Shown here: positions 41,283 to 49,626 of the stretch, one piece after another
How the letters are laid out: each line of letters begins with the position of its first letter
Numbering within the stretch: the stretch's first letter is position 1
From: Labrenzia sp. THAF82
Lineage (GTDB): Bacteria; Pseudomonadota; Alphaproteobacteria; Rhizobiales; Stappiaceae
DNA: 64,000 nucleotides
NCBI RefSeq assembly: GCF_009363435.1
Contig: NZ_CP045354.1
Coordinates: 5,360,501 to 5,424,500 of the forward strand
Direction of reading: 5' to 3'
Notes under the pieces: model-generated
The model's database searches: none
Told to the model about the DNA's origin: nothing
What the model saw: only the letters and a program-made list of their open reading frames with translations
Position numbers and translations under genes: made by a program

Positions 41283-42927
41283 AAAGAGCCTCCTTGAAGG
41301 GTGCCTCCCCGACCCGGCGATAGGCCTCCAGGAAGGTTTCTTCTTTGCCGGATCTGAGATCGACATAGGTGTCGACCAGTTTTTCAATCGCATCGACCAC
41401 TTCATCAGACGAGAAACCGCGTCCGACGATTTCGCCAATGGATGCATTCTCGTTCGCGGAACCGCCAAGCGTGACCTGGTAGAATTCCTCGCCTTTCTTT
41501 TCCAGACCAAGAATGCCGATGTGGCCAACGTGGTGGTGGCCACAGGCATTGATGCAGCCGGAAATCTTGATCTTCAACTCTCCGATTTCCGCCTGACGTC
41601 CAGCGGCACCAAAACGCTCGGAAATACGTTGTGCAACCGGAATGGAGCGGGCAGTTGCCAACGCACAGTAGTCCATGCCCGGGCACGCGATGATGTCGGT
41701 AACGAGGCCTGCATTGCCTTCAGCAATTTCGGCTGCCACGAGCTGATCGAACAGAGCCGGAAGATCTTCCAGTTTGACGTGCGGAAGAATGACATTCTGC
41801 TCGTGAGAAATGCGAATTTCATCCTGACCGTATTTCTCTGCAAGGTCTGCAATCACGTCCATCTGCGCATCCGACGCATCGCCTGGGATGCCACCGATCG
41901 GTTTCATGGACAGTGTCACCGACGTATAACCCGGCACCCGGTGCGGGTTGAGGTTGTGCACCACGAATTGCGCAAAAGCTGCATCAGAAGCCTTGCGAGC
42001 TTCCACGGCTTGAGATGTCGAAGCACCGACTTCAAGCGGTGGCGGTGTGAAGTAAGCTTCGATCCGGCGAACTTCCTCATCAGGCAATCGCAGCACACCG
42101 AAACGGATCTTTTCAAATTCCGCTTCGATATCAGCCTTCAGCTCATCCAATCCGGTTTCATGAACCAGGATCTTGATGCGCGCCTTGTATTTGTTGTCCC
42201 GGCGGCCGTAGCGGTTATAGACGCGCAGGATCGCTTCGGAATAGGCCAGAAGATCCTCTTCCGGCAGGAAATCACGCACCTTGCGGCCAATCATGGGCGT
42301 GCGGCCAAGACCACCGCCAACAAAGACAACAAAGCCGATCTCACCCTCGGCGTTCCGTGCCAGTTGCAAACCGATGTCATGGACCTGAACAGCGGCGCGA
42401 TCATTGGGCGCACCCGTGATCGCGATCTTGAACTTGCGCGGCAGGAAGGAGAATTCCGGATGCAGCGAGGACCACTGACGCAAGATTTCTGCGTAGGGGC
42501 GCGGATCAGCAATTTCATCAGCCGCAGCACCCGCGAAATGATCTGCAGTCACGTTGCGAATGCAGTTGCCCGACGTCTGGATCGCGTGCATCTCCACTTC
42601 GGCCAACTCTTCCAAGATTTTTGGCGTGTCTTCCAGTTTCGGCCAGTTGAACTGAATGTTCTGACGGGTGGTGAAGTGGCCGTAACCCTTGTCGTAGGTC
42701 CGAGCGATGTGGGCAAGCTTGCGCATCTGCCGGCCATTGAGGGTTCCGTAAGGGATCGCAACCCGCAGCATGTAGGCGTGCAGCTGGAGATAAAGGCCAT
42801 TCATCAAACGCAGCGGCTTGAACTCGTCTTCACTGAGTTCTCCCGACAGCCGGCGCCGCACCTGGTCTTTGAACTGCTCCGTGCGCTGGTTAACGAAGCT
42901 GGCATCGAATTCATCGTAACGGTACAT
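41269..42927 (-). CDS. cysI: Sulfite (nitrite/sulfite) reductase haemoprotein
   Basis: 552-residue ferredoxin-type sirohaem reductase. Substrate and sirohaem residues lie in GHFTTRQNIQFNWPKLED, and the coupled [4Fe-4S]-sirohaem centre is bound by CPGMDYC and GCINACGHHH. AGGAG precedes the ATG at 42927 by seven bases; the open frame to 43074 reads through the DUF2849 end. Reduces sulfite to sulfide; context (cysG, cysH) argues for sulfite rather than nitrite. Confidence 0.92.
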   Translation of the reverse strand: MYRYDEFDASFVNQRTEQFKDQVRRRLSGELSEDEFKPLRLMNGLYLQLHAYMLRVAIPYGTLNGRQMRKLAHIARTYDKGYGHFTTRQNIQFNWPKLEDTPKILEELAEVEMHAIQTSGNCIRNVTADHFAGAAADEIADPRPYAEILRQWSSLHPEFSFLPRKFKIAITGAPNDRAAVQVHDIGLQLARNAEGEIGFVVFVGGGLGRTPMIGRKVRDFLPEEDLLAYSEAILRVYNRYGRRDNKYKARIKILVHETGLDELKADIEAEFEKIRFGVLRLPDEEVRRIEAYFTPPPLEVGASTSQAVEARKASDAAFAQFVVHNLNPHRVPGYTSVTLSMKPIGGIPGDASDAQMDVIADLAEKYGQDEIRISHEQNVILPHVKLEDLPALFDQLVAAEIAEGNAGLVTDIIACPGMDYCALATARSIPVAQRISERFGAAGRQAEIGELKIKISGCINACGHHHVGHIGILGLEKKGEEFYQVTLGGSANENASIGEIVGRGFSSDEVVDAIEKLVDTYVDLRSGKEETFLEAYRRVGEAPFKEALYGAA

Positions 42928-42982
42928 CTTCTTACTCCTGGCTGGGCGCTGCCGTTTCAGGCGCTGCCCGTTTAAGGTCCTG

Positions 42983-43282
42983 TCAGGCGGATACGGCTTG
43001 CGCCCGTTTGCCGAAATCTGGATGCGTGGTCGGGCCGGCTGCACGGATTTTTTCGCGCAAGCGGACCGGGACAATCACACCCTCTTCAACCGTCACGGCC
43101 ATGTCATAGACGCCGACGACTTCCTGGTTTTTCTCACCTTCAGCCCCTTGGGAGAGCCCATCGGCAACTTCGTCCTTACCTTCAAAGACCTTGGCCAGGG
43201 TGATCCGTTCAACCCAGCTTCGGTTGTCTCCAAGCCAGACGACATCACCATTCAAAAGACGGTTGGCAGTTATGACTTTCAT
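42983..43282 (-). CDS. DUF2849 domain protein
   Basis: 99-residue protein found between cysG and the sulfite reductase gene in many alphaproteobacteria. Sequence MKVITANRLLNGDVVWLGDNRSWVERITLAKVFEG then GVYDMAVTVEEGVIVPVRLREKIRAAGPT matches the DUF2849 pattern. A link to the reductase is inferred only from conserved gene order. Start at 43282, where the sequence begins MKVITA. Confidence 0.85.
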   Translation of the reverse strand: MKVITANRLLNGDVVWLGDNRSWVERITLAKVFEGKDEVADGLSQGAEGEKNQEVVGVYDMAVTVEEGVIVPVRLREKIRAAGPTTHPDFGKRAQAVSA

Positions 43283-43303
43283 TGCGTCCACTCTCTTCAA
43301 CAA

Positions 43304-44767
43304 TCAGGCTGCAGCGAACCGGGCTGCATCTTGCAGCGCCAGAGGTTCGGCGTTTTCCAAAGCGGCGTGCCCAACGGCTTCGCCGATGACAATCAGGACC
43401 GGTCCGTCGATCTCCGTACGGTTCGAAAGAACAGCGAGTTCTGACAGGTTTCCGGAGAACTGGCGCTCATCCGGATGGGCTGCGTTCTCGATGACCGCGA
43501 CCGGGGTCCGGGCATTCATTCCAGCAGAAATCAGTTTGGCCGCGACGGCGGCTGACACGGTCCGACCCATGTAAACGGCAACGGTTGCGCCCTTCAGTGC
43601 CAATCCGGCCCAGTCCGGAAGCGTTTCGGATTTCGCGTTGTGGCCTGTCGCAAAAACCAGATTGGAAGCCACACCGCGTAGTGTCAGCGGGATCTGTGCA
43701 GATGCAGCAGCCGCAAAGGCCGCAGTCACACCTGGCACAACCTCAAATCCGATCTCGTTTTCGCGAAGCGCATCCATTTCCTCGGCAGCGCGTCCGAATA
43801 TCATCGGGTCACCGGCCTTCAACCGAACGACCTTTTGGCCACTGCGACCAAGCTCAACCAGCAAATCGCAGATCTCGCTCTGGCGCACCGAATGGGCACC
43901 TTTGCGCTTGCCGACAGAAATTCGCTCCGCGTCCCGCCGCCCCATGGCAATGACACCTGCGGGAACGAGCGCATCATGAACGATGATGTCCGCTTCCTGC
44001 AGCAAGCGCTGCGCGCGCAAAGTCAGGAGATCTTCAGCACCGGGGCCCGCACCTACCAGCCAAACAAACCCTGGTTCGTCGGCCATGCTGTTCAAAAGGC
44101 GTTGCGCCTCGGACCTGGCAACATCGGCCTTGCCGGCATAAAGATTTGCGGCCACTGACCCGGAAAAGAACCGCGCCCAGAAATTGCGGCGCAACGCGCC
44201 GTCACGGATAACCTTCGTCGCCGCGTCCCGAAAACTCTCGGCAAGCCGGGCCAAGTCACCTGTCGCACGTGGCAACATGGCCTCGATACGGGCGCGAATA
44301 TGACGAGAGAGTACCGGACCAACGCCGGTGGAGGTGATCGCAACTGCGATTGGGGCACGATTGACGAGTGCACCGGTATAAAAGTCGCAAAGTTCTGGTT
44401 TGTCGACCGCATTGACCGGAACACCCATGATGCGCGCCGCATCAACCACCGCTTTGTCCCGGGCCCAATCCTCTCGCGCCGAAAACACAAGCGCAGCGCC
44501 ATTCAAGTGCGCGGGGCGGAAATCTTCGCTGACGTGTTCTGCGTCGAAACGCTCAATAGCTTCTGCAAGATCGGCTTCAACGGAGGCGGAGATGACGACA
44601 ATGCTTGCATTGGTCTCACCCAACAAACGAACTTTCGCGGCAGCCTCCGCTCCATGCCCAACCACAAGCACACGCTGTCCAGCGACCTTCATGAAGGTCG
44701 GGAACACGTCGAGCCGGTCTTCCGGCCTTTTGCGTGATTTTGATGTAGTGGTCAGGCGCGTGGCCAT
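43304..44767 (-). CDS. cysG: Sirohaem synthase, trifunctional
   Basis: 487 residues. The N-terminal half is the precorrin-2 dehydrogenase/ferrochelatase (VLVVGHGAEAAAKVRLLGETNASIVVI, then AVDKPELCDFYTGALVNRAPIAVAISTTGVGPVLS-like segment). The C-terminal half is the uroporphyrinogen-III methyltransferase: VGAGPGAEDLLTLRAQRLLQ, VRLKAGDPMIFGRAAEE, GVTAAFAAAASAQIPLTLRGVA. It makes the sirohaem used by the reductase encoded downstream. The start at 44767 has GGAG upstream. Confidence 0.92.
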   Translation of the reverse strand: MATRLTTTSKSRKRPEDRLDVFPTFMKVAGQRVLVVGHGAEAAAKVRLLGETNASIVVISASVEADLAEAIERFDAEHVSEDFRPAHLNGAALVFSAREDWARDKAVVDAARIMGVPVNAVDKPELCDFYTGALVNRAPIAVAITSTGVGPVLSRHIRARIEAMLPRATGDLARLAESFRDAATKVIRDGALRRNFWARFFSGSVAANLYAGKADVARSEAQRLLNSMADEPGFVWLVGAGPGAEDLLTLRAQRLLQEADIIVHDALVPAGVIAMGRRDAERISVGKRKGAHSVRQSEICDLLVELGRSGQKVVRLKAGDPMIFGRAAEEMDALRENEIGFEVVPGVTAAFAAAASAQIPLTLRGVASNLVFATGHNAKSETLPDWAGLALKGATVAVYMGRTVSAAVAAKLISAGMNARTPVAVIENAAHPDERQFSGNLSELAVLSNRTEIDGPVLIVIGEAVGHAALENAEPLALQDAARFAAA

Positions 44768-45055
44768 CTTCAGGGTCTCCAATCCCAGTTTGATGGCTTA
44801 AATGTAATGGGTGCCGACCAGACACGCCGGGCACCGGTTTTCAAAGCTTTCCCATCAAGCGGAATAGTTTTTTGCCAAACCCCTGTTTCGCCGACTTCAA
44901 TTCCTGAACAAGGGAAGCTGCCCTCAGAGTCTCGTATCGTTTCAGTCTCTTTGAAGCCCCTTAAAGCTTAGCATTCCAGCAATAATGGATGACGTGAAAC
45001 ACGCGAACGGCTATGGAAAGTGTCGGGCGCGTTCAATCCGACAAAGCAGACTCAA
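44768..45055. other. Divergent region between cysG and the IalB-like gene
   Basis: About 290 bases; must hold the promoter of the sulfur operon. I saw no unambiguous regulator site. Confidence 0.4.
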
Positions 45056-45556
45056 ATGCCTCATTTCAAAATGAAACTTTTCCTTGCCGCAACGCTATTT
45101 GGAGCATCTTTCGCGAGCCCTGTCTCCGCTCAACAGCAGCGTCAGGACGGCCTTTGGCAAACTCGCTGCGCAGGTCCCTCGCGTAACCTGGAAGCATTGG
45201 TGTGCGAAGCTACACAAAGCATCAGAGTGAAGGAAAGCGGTCAGCTTCTCTTCAAGGTAGACATTGTTTTTCCCGCTCAAAAGGAAGCGCCCATACTGCA
45301 AATGCAAGCCCCGCTTGGTTTCTATCTGCCGGGCAAAGTCAAACTGGCTGTAGACGGGACTGCACTTGGCGAACTTGATGTCGGGACATGCGATCAACGC
45401 GGGTGTTTTTTGAATATTGAAGCAACGCCGGAGATGATTGACGCCATGAAAGCGGGCGCCAACCTGGAAATCGATTTTGCCCCGAGCGCCGAAAGGCGGC
45501 AAAAAATCAATGTTCCACTGACCGGCTTTACCCGGGCGATGGAGGCCATCCAGTAG
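45056..45556 (+). CDS. IalB-like secreted protein (invasion associated locus B family)
   Basis: About 166 residues with a signal peptide (LFLAATLFGASFASPVSA). The family features are WQTRCAGPSRNLEALVCEATQSIRVKESGQLLFKVDI, the strand pair LQMQAPLGFYLPGKVKLAVDG, and CDQRGCFLNIEATPEMIDAMKAGANLEIDF; two Cys pairs probably form disulfides. IalB proteins are periplasmic; in Bartonella they are linked to erythrocyte entry, but free-living species carry many and the role is unknown. Start is uncertain: ATG at 45056 or 45071, or GTG at 45020; none has a strong ribosome site. Confidence 0.8.
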   Translation: MPHFKMKLFLAATLFGASFASPVSAQQQRQDGLWQTRCAGPSRNLEALVCEATQSIRVKESGQLLFKVDIVFPAQKEAPILQMQAPLGFYLPGKVKLAVDGTALGELDVGTCDQRGCFLNIEATPEMIDAMKAGANLEIDFAPSAERRQKINVPLTGFTRAMEAIQ

Positions 45557-45686
45557 CTCCTTGCGAAAAATTCCTAGCCGGAACGCAGGGCCCACGCTTT
45601 CTTGATGCCGCTACGGAATTCGCTTAGCCTTTCCAGAACACTGGCTGCTCCGCTCCTGACGAAGCAGTGATTTGTTGGGGGGATTG

Positions 45687-46778
45687 ATGCGACTGTTTCG
45701 ACTGCTGGCGATGGCCAGCGCAATCATATTCGCAGGCACGGGCATTGCCGCGGCGGCCATCGTGGAAAACTTCCGTCTTGGCGGCTGGAACGGGAGCGCG
45801 TTTACCGAAGACGACAGCGGAAGGTTTTCCACCTGCGTTGCATCGGCAACCTACAAAAGCGGCATCACGCTCTATGTGCAGGTTGATACGAGCTACAGTT
45901 GGGCAATCGGCTTTTCCGCACCCCATTGGGACATGGAAGTCGGTTCGGACATTCCCCTTCAGTACCGTATCGACAGAGGCGGATGGCAAAGCGGAGTTGC
46001 GAAGGCGACATCCAAAGATCTGGCACGCATGCAGATGCCCCAAGGCGGCTACATCATCACCCGCTTTCGCCGTGGCAGGACACTCTATGTCTATGATGGT
46101 GCCTACAACTATGAATTCCGCCTGACGGGAACATCCAGACTGATGGCCCGACTTGCAAAATGCGTCGAACAAAACATCGCCCGGTATGGAGCTGCACCGG
46201 GTATGGGCGATACTGCAGCAGCAAGTCCCTCTGGTGGTCTGGGGCAAAAGCCTGAATCTCAAGGGACAGCGCCAACAAACGCGGCCTCGGACCCACAGCT
46301 CGCGGTGGAAGCGACCCAGGCACTCTTTAACCTCATGGGAAGCGCAGGACTCTCTGGACTAAAGCTCATTCCCGATGGCCAGCGTGAAGAGGACCTCAAT
46401 GGACTGCATGCTGTTGCCGCCAATGATGCGCGTACTGTCGTTGCGCATATTTTCTCACCTGGCAGCTATCAATCGGAAGAGGAACTGATGTCTCTGGTGG
46501 TCGCAGACAGTCAGAAGTCCTGCACAGATGGAAGTTTTTCGTCCGGTACCGAGCGACTAACCGAAGGTGGCAAAGATCTCTACACAAGTTATGCCAATTG
46601 CGAGGCCGGCGATTTTCAGCTGATAGAGCGGGTGGCAATCGTCAAGAGGAATTCCGGCGGGATCTTTGTCTATGGTGTCGCCGATACTTATGTCGGCGAA
46701 GGTGGCGGCGCGCCGGTTTCGCCTCCGGAGTTGACCGACCCGGATTTCCACGCGGCTGCGGCCACAGCTGCCAACTAG
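45687..46778 (+). CDS. Secreted protein of unknown function
   Basis: 363 residues with a signal peptide (RLFRLLAMASAIIFAGTGIAAAA). The first part (about 28-165) resembles a small beta-rich domain (FRLGGWNGSAFTEDDSGRFSTCVASATY, GITLYVQVDTSYSWAIGF, VPLQYRIDRGGW-like), a Ser/Pro/Gly-rich linker follows (about 175-205), then a second domain with two more Cys (QKSCTDGSF, YANCEAGDF). I do not recognise either as a named family. GGGGGG lies four bases before the ATG at 45687. It converges on the DUF3995 gene. Confidence 0.65.
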   Translation: MRLFRLLAMASAIIFAGTGIAAAAIVENFRLGGWNGSAFTEDDSGRFSTCVASATYKSGITLYVQVDTSYSWAIGFSAPHWDMEVGSDIPLQYRIDRGGWQSGVAKATSKDLARMQMPQGGYIITRFRRGRTLYVYDGAYNYEFRLTGTSRLMARLAKCVEQNIARYGAAPGMGDTAAASPSGGLGQKPESQGTAPTNAASDPQLAVEATQALFNLMGSAGLSGLKLIPDGQREEDLNGLHAVAANDARTVVAHIFSPGSYQSEEELMSLVVADSQKSCTDGSFSSGTERLTEGGKDLYTSYANCEAGDFQLIERVAIVKRNSGGIFVYGVADTYVGEGGGAPVSPPELTDPDFHAAAATAAN

Positions 46779-46800
46779 ACCCCTTAAGGGAGGCCTTGTC

Positions 46801-47241
46801 TCATTGAGCCAGAAGAATGACGGCACAAGCTAACCCGAGCGCAATTATCAATGGGTTGAAGAAGCGCCGATTGTAGGTGCGAAACGGTTCGATCTGAGGC
46901 ATGGCCGAAACGCTCAGATAGCCAAGGCATCCACGCAGCAGGAAAACGGCGGCCTGAACAAACAGCAGCCAGAAAACCAGCTTTTGGGGAAGCGGGTCCG
47001 GCAGAACATTGGCATAAAAAAGCGGGAGAATAGCCGACGTCAAAATGGCACCTGCCGCTACCATCGTAACACCGCATTTGGTGAGAGGACTGATTTTTGG
47101 ATTGAGACCGGGGCCACCAACAGCCTGCGCCAGCATTTTTTCCGATTTGAAAGGCCAAGGACTGCCCAAGGCCCAGAGAAAGTGCAACCCGGCAACCGGT
47201 AAAAGAATACCTGCCACGATCAGCGCGAGACCGGTCGTCAT
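46801..47241 (-). CDS. DUF3995-like membrane protein
   Basis: 146 residues with four hydrophobic helices. Its pattern, LHFLWALGSPWPFKSEKMLAQAVGGPGL followed by PLTKCGVTMVAAGAI and later VQAAVFLLRGCLGYL, fits DUF3995, a small membrane family of unknown function. The start overlaps the SRPBCC gene stop in ATGA, so the two are translationally coupled, and this is the last gene of the cluster. Confidence 0.8.
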   Translation of the reverse strand: MTTGLALIVAGILLPVAGLHFLWALGSPWPFKSEKMLAQAVGGPGLNPKISPLTKCGVTMVAAGAILTSAILPLFYANVLPDPLPQKLVFWLLFVQAAVFLLRGCLGYLSVSAMPQIEPFRTYNRRFFNPLIIALGLACAVILLAQ

Positions 47242-47693
47242 CCATTTCTCCTGCTGACAGACGTTTCAAGAATGCGAAGTCTGCGTGGGTGCCGTTGCCG
47301 GTACATGTATCGCGCCCACGCTGCAAATAGCGGTGTCAAAAGTCCGCCATCGATTTCGATGCGTTCGGTCAGTCGGCTTCCTGTCGGCGTTGTTGCAACA
47401 GACAGACTGTGCCGCCAGGTTTTCACACCTGCTCCTTTCTCCTCTGACGTAAAAGCCATGTTGGCATCATCAAATTCTACGACTTTCATTTCATACGGCT
47501 GGTAAGGAAGTCTGCCGAACAGCGAAACTTCCACGCGCATTTCCTGGCCCTGGTGGATTTCACCGTGCGGCAGGTTACGAAAGGCCAACAGGCCCTCCGT
47601 AACTGTCTTCAAATGGTCGAGGTCTGTCGCAACCCGCCACACGTCGCGTGCAGGAAAGGGATAGTCATGGACAAGTTGCACGTGTGTGGTCAT
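47238..47693 (-). CDS. SRPBCC (START-like) family protein
   Basis: 151 residues. The start MTTHVQLVHDYPFPARDVWRVATDLDHL and the segment GRLPYQPYEMKVVEFDDANMAFTSEE are standard for the polyketide cyclase/SRPBCC fold, a cavity protein for hydrophobic ligands. The start at 47693 lies five bases after the stop of the preceding gene. Ligand unknown. Confidence 0.8.
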   Translation of the reverse strand: MTTHVQLVHDYPFPARDVWRVATDLDHLKTVTEGLLAFRNLPHGEIHQGQEMRVEVSLFGRLPYQPYEMKVVEFDDANMAFTSEEKGAGVKTWRHSLSVATTPTGSRLTERIEIDGGLLTPLFAAWARYMYRQRHPRRLRILETSVSRRNG

Positions 47694-47698
47694 TGGCC

Positions 47699-48037
47699 TC
47701 AGAGCTCTAGTTTTCGCAAGGTGGATGTTCCGTCTTCGGTGCCGTGCCGACGCCAGAATGCCGTTGAAGCTTGCACAGATACCCATTCCTGCCAGATTGA
47801 AATGACGCCGGTTTCGTCCATGAAACCATCCGCACGCATGCAGCCTTCGGTTTTTCGCAAGCGGCTGAGCAAATCTGCGGTCCTGGCAGACGAAACGATG
47901 CTGTCTCGTCGATAAACCGGCTCACCCATGGATACGGGAGCGCTCGTAGGCCCCCAGGCCTTTGCCTGACTTGCTGCGGCAAGGAGCGGCAAAGCGATCA
48001 GCAACGTGCGACGGCTTACATCGGTTCCGTGGATCAT
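47699..48037 (-). CDS. Tat-exported protein with ABM-like remnant
   Basis: 112 residues. The N-terminus DVSRRTLLIALPLLAAASQAKA looks like a Tat signal (twin Arg, hydrophobic stretch, AKA cleavage site). The mature part is short: SIVSSARTADLLSRLRKTEGCMRADGFMDETGVISIWQEWVSVQASTAFW, which reads like the central strand and helix of an antibiotic-biosynthesis monooxygenase (ABM) domain. Its start shares one base with the stop of the ABM gene before it. It may be a second, exported ABM-type protein. Confidence in the gene is fair, in the fold low. Confidence 0.6.
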   Translation of the reverse strand: MIHGTDVSRRTLLIALPLLAAASQAKAWGPTSAPVSMGEPVYRRDSIVSSARTADLLSRLRKTEGCMRADGFMDETGVISIWQEWVSVQASTAFWRRHGTEDGTSTLRKLEL

Positions 48038-48327
48038 CACATCACCAGCTTCTTGTAGTAGGTTACCGAGGGCGGCCCCTCCATGAAGCCGAGCAATGCG
48101 GCCATGACGCCCTTCTCTTCTATAAAGGCCAGATACGCCTGGTGATGTTCCCGGCTCATCCATTCTTCATGAATGAGAAATGCGCGTGTGGCTGTGTCAT
48201 AAAATAGTGTGACACTCAGTGCACCATCGAAGCCGCGCACATTTGCGAGATTGGCTTTCAAGAACTCCGAAAGTGCCTCGAATGCTCCGTCCTTTACGGT
48301 CATCTCGAGAGTTACCCATGTGGTCAT
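48037..48327 (-). CDS. Antibiotic biosynthesis monooxygenase (ABM) domain protein
   Basis: 96 residues, single ABM domain: TWVTLEMTVKDGAFEALSEFLKANLANVRGFDGALSVTLFYDTATRAFLIHEEWMSREHHQAYLAFI. Such dimeric alpha/beta-barrel proteins range from cofactor-free monooxygenases to haem-degrading enzymes. It is the first gene of a tightly packed set of four, downstream of an AraC regulator. Confidence 0.8.
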   Translation of the reverse strand: MTTWVTLEMTVKDGAFEALSEFLKANLANVRGFDGALSVTLFYDTATRAFLIHEEWMSREHHQAYLAFIEEKGVMAALLGFMEGPPSVTYYKKLVM

Positions 48328-48443
48328 TCGTGGTCTCCTTCACTGTGATGCGCACAGTATTTCCGTCCACACAGGTGCCGGATAGAAAACTCGCGGCGAA
48401 AATAGGGATTATGCGGCGCTTTCTTCCTTGCTCCCCGGCAAGG

Positions 48444-49349
48444 TCAGGCCAGGCTCTGGCGCAGTTGCTTGGGCGTCTGCTGAAAACAGCTCTTGTAGGC
48501 CTTGATGAAATGAGACGTATCGGCGTAGCCCGCTGCATGAGCGATTTCGGAAATTGAAACGCGGCTGTTGATCACCATTTCGTGGGCATGCTCCAGCTTC
48601 GCTCTTCGTAGCCAGACGCTTGGAGCTTCGCCGAACTCCCGTTTGAAATCACGTTGAAAGGAAGAAACCGAACGCCCAGAAAGGGTTGCGTAGTCTGCGA
48701 TGGAAAGGTCCGCCAAGGCATAAACGCGCATCAGCTGCTTGATGTTCCGCCGGGAGCGCCCCGCATTCTCATTGGCGAGAAAGCTTTGTAATTGCCTCTT
48801 TCGATCATGCATGTGCAAAAGAAACAGAACTTCCAGGAGCTTCGCTTTTACCAATGCAGGCGGTGACTGGACCGTGCCATAGACCTTCGGAAGCGCATCG
48901 ATGTAAGCCCGCAGGCTTGCAGACCCTTCAAACAATGCTGTCCGGCTTTTGGAAGCGGGAACGCTTGCCAGGGACGTCGCCTTCAGGAATTCGTCAATGA
49001 CGGCGTCGCTGAAGAAGAACAACCATGCCTCCAATGGCCCTTTTTCCGCTCGGAAATCCGAGACCATGTGATGGTGCCTGGGAAGCAGCAATGTGTCGCC
49101 GGATGCAACGACCGTCTTCGCGCCATCGGCATCAAAAAAGGTTTCCTGCCCTCGCAGGACATAGGCAAGGCACGGTGCATTCGTGAAAAACTCCGTTCCG
49201 AAGGCGTCCTTATCCAGCAACTTGTGAAAAATTCCCGCCTGCCCTGCAGTCATGACAGCCTTCGCCCCGGCAAACACGCGAAGGCCTTCCGGTATAAGGA
49301 GGATACCGTTTTCGCTCTCGTCAACGAGCCGTTGTTGTTTGCCGGTCAT
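48444..49349 (-). CDS. AraC family transcriptional regulator (cytosolic)
   Basis: 301 residues. The N-terminal cupin-like sensor domain (about 40-150, FTNAPCLAYVLRGQETFFDADGAKTVVASGDTLLLP) is ExsA-like. The C-terminal double helix-turn-helix is typical: LADLSIADYATLSGRSVSSFQRDFKREFGEAPSVWLRRAKLEHAHEMVINSRVSISEIAHAAGYADTSHFIKAYK. Start at 49349. The 5' leader carries a 20-base perfect inverted repeat. It likely controls the four-gene cluster 117 bases downstream. Confidence 0.88.
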   Translation of the reverse strand: MTGKQQRLVDESENGILLIPEGLRVFAGAKAVMTAGQAGIFHKLLDKDAFGTEFFTNAPCLAYVLRGQETFFDADGAKTVVASGDTLLLPRHHHMVSDFRAEKGPLEAWLFFFSDAVIDEFLKATSLASVPASKSRTALFEGSASLRAYIDALPKVYGTVQSPPALVKAKLLEVLFLLHMHDRKRQLQSFLANENAGRSRRNIKQLMRVYALADLSIADYATLSGRSVSSFQRDFKREFGEAPSVWLRRAKLEHAHEMVINSRVSISEIAHAAGYADTSHFIKAYKSCFQQTPKQLRQSLA

Positions 49350-49389
49350 GGGATCTGTCTCAGCTTCAGTGGATCGGTCCGCGTCACGA

Positions 49390-49437
49390 ACACTTGCGGG
49401 CAAAACATAACCAACGGTATGTTTTGCCCGCAAGTGT
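49390..49437. repeat. Perfect 20-base inverted repeat ahead of the AraC gene
   Basis: Left arm begins ACACTTGCGGG and ends ACATA; right arm begins TATGT and ends CCCGCAAGTGT. Eight-base spacer ACCAACGG. No T run on either strand, so it is not a standard terminator. It lies 41 bases before the AraC gene start. Confidence 0.85.
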
Positions 49438-49626
49438 CGCCCAGGCGTCAAATCCGCACACCTGTTCCGGGTCTTCTAATCGCCAAGACCCGTGAAATTA
49501 CCGGCCAGAAGACGCTTAGGTTAAGTTTTTTAAATGAAAATCGAGCAGTGCAAGCGCGCTGACTGCCAGCCATAGGCAAACACTCAGCGGCTTTTGCGAC
49601 TGCTCTGGTCAGAACCCCAGACTTTA

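Noticed and set aside
41521..42975. 484-residue open frame on the plus strand
   Set aside because: Antisense to the sulfite reductase gene; no family motif and no ribosome site, produced by codon bias of the real gene.
49390..49437. Long inverted repeat as a terminator of the S41 gene
   Set aside because: It lies about 190 bases after the S41 stop codon and has no T run on either strand.
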